The notes beneath the pieces are model-generated. The model was not told where the DNA came from. It did no database searches and was given only the letters and a program-made list of their open reading frames with translations. Positions 6,558 to 7,033 of a stretch of 7,033 nucleotides of DNA are shown in pieces. The stretch's first letter is position 1. Every line of letters begins with the position of its first letter. The stretch comes from Kouleothrix aurantiaca (GTDB lineage Bacteria > Chloroflexota > Chloroflexia > Chloroflexales > Roseiflexaceae). The position numbers were made by a program, and so were the translations under genes. Location: positions 1 through 7,033 of the forward strand of contig LJCR01000111.1 in assembly GCA_001399705.1 (NCBI GenBank), in the 5' to 3' direction.

Positions 6558-6623
6558 GTTCATTCACAAATTGCCATAGGTTATGTGTACTACAGCGACA
6601 AGGTACTCTATGAAATAAACGTA

Positions 6624-6655
6624 GCGCGCACCGCTTTTTTACAGCCGATACGCGC
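6624..6655 (-). terminator. Possible terminator hairpin after era
   Basis: On the minus strand GCGCGTATCG and CGGTGCGCGC pair over 10 bp with two G-U pairs around a 12-nt loop. The plus strand would have two mismatches, which points to a minus-strand RNA structure. It starts about 55 nt after the era stop. The following tract TACGTTTATTT is only moderately U-rich, so termination may be weak. Confidence 0.4.
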
Positions 6656-6710
6656 CAGGTATGCAAGATGGGTGCCACTGGATGTTCGCAGAAGTTCGTG
6701 GCTTTGTGAA

Positions 6711-7033
6711 CTAATCGTCACTCCGGTAGCCCAGCCAGCGCAGCGAGGAAGGATCGTCGCGCCAGTTCGGGCGGGCTTTCACCCACAGGTCGAGGTAGGC
6801 GCGCCGGCCAATCAGCGCTTCGATACCGGGGCGCGCGCCGCTACCAATTTGCTTGAGCATTGCGCCGTGCGCGCCGATCAGGATGCCTTTCTGCGATTCC
6901 TTTTCGACATAGATAGTCATACGAATATAGACGGCGTTTTCTTTTTCTTCCCACTCCTCGACCTCAACCGCCACGCCGTGCGGCACTTCCTGCTCGGTCA
7001 GGCGCAGCACCTGTTCGCGCACCAGCTCGGCGG
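6711..7033 (-). CDS. era: GTPase Era, C-terminal KH domain (partial)
   Basis: Only the last 106 residues are in the window. The reading frame is open to the right edge, so the N-terminal GTPase domain lies outside. The visible part begins AELVREQVLRLTEQEVPH, the helix and strand entering the type 2 KH domain. It continues with the GxxG loop in ILIGAHGAMLKQIG (50-63 of the visible part). The typical Era end follows: RRAYLDLWVKARPNWRDDP (76-94) and LGY. Era is an essential GTPase for 30S maturation, and its KH domain binds the 3' end of 16S rRNA near the anti-Shine-Dalgarno sequence. An in-frame GTG at 7022 is internal, not the start. No gene follows closely on the same strand, and a hairpin about 55 nt downstream may end the transcript. 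Confidence 0.93.
   Translation of the reverse strand, partial: AELVREQVLRLTEQEVPHGVAVEVEEWEEKENAVYIRMTIYVEKESQKGILIGAHGAMLKQIGSGARPGIEALIGRRAYLDLWVKARPNWRDDPSSLRWLGYRSDD

Noticed and set aside
6624..6640. T6 run on the plus strand as a rightward terminator
   Set aside because: Only a 3-bp stem precedes it, and no plus-strand gene lies upstream to be terminated.
6496..6678. 60-residue minus-strand open frame
   Set aside because: It covers the era hairpin and the small gene's promoter, and has no ribosome site.

Overview
The window looks like chromosomal core sequence from a GC-rich bacterium. The protein style (RlmN, Era KH domain, PPK1, AI-2E permease) suggests Chloroflexota, possibly Chloroflexales. 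This is an inference from reading, not from a search. No phage, transposon, CRISPR array, tRNA or rRNA was seen. Most genes lie on the minus strand.

Layout, left to right. Positions 1-327 are intergenic and hold two divergent sigma70-like promoters. One points left, out of the window. The other (TTGACA, 16 nt, TACGAT) points right into an unrecognised 218-residue soluble protein (328-984). That gene converges on a leftward operon, and the two stop codons share one palindromic CTAG. The operon reads ppk1 (polyphosphate kinase), then thpR (RNA 2',3'-cyclic phosphodiesterase), then an AI-2E family permease. Its gaps are only 5 and 3 nt, and it has its own promoter at about 4955-4983. Just upstream, a hairpin with a U-tract (5001-5031) ends the rlmN transcript. 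rlmN (23S rRNA/tRNA adenine C2-methyltransferase) carries an apparent one-base frameshift at a run of four G near its 3' end. The shift removes the second essential cysteine from the encoded product. rlmN also appears to be transcribed almost leaderless from an extended -10 promoter. Upstream of it is a short gene for a 43-residue protein, with one hydrophobic helix and an arginine-rich tail, a good Shine-Dalgarno site, its own promoter and a strong terminator. The right edge holds the C-terminal KH domain of the GTPase Era, cut by the window end.

Functionally, Era and RlmN both act on the ribosome, ThpR acts on RNA 2',3'-cyclic ends, and PPK1 makes polyphosphate. The operon is co-transcribed by spacing, but a shared pathway is not shown by the sequence. 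The main points for follow-up are the 43-residue microprotein, the rlmN frameshift, the ppk1-thpR-permease operon, and the repeated TGn extended -10 promoters.
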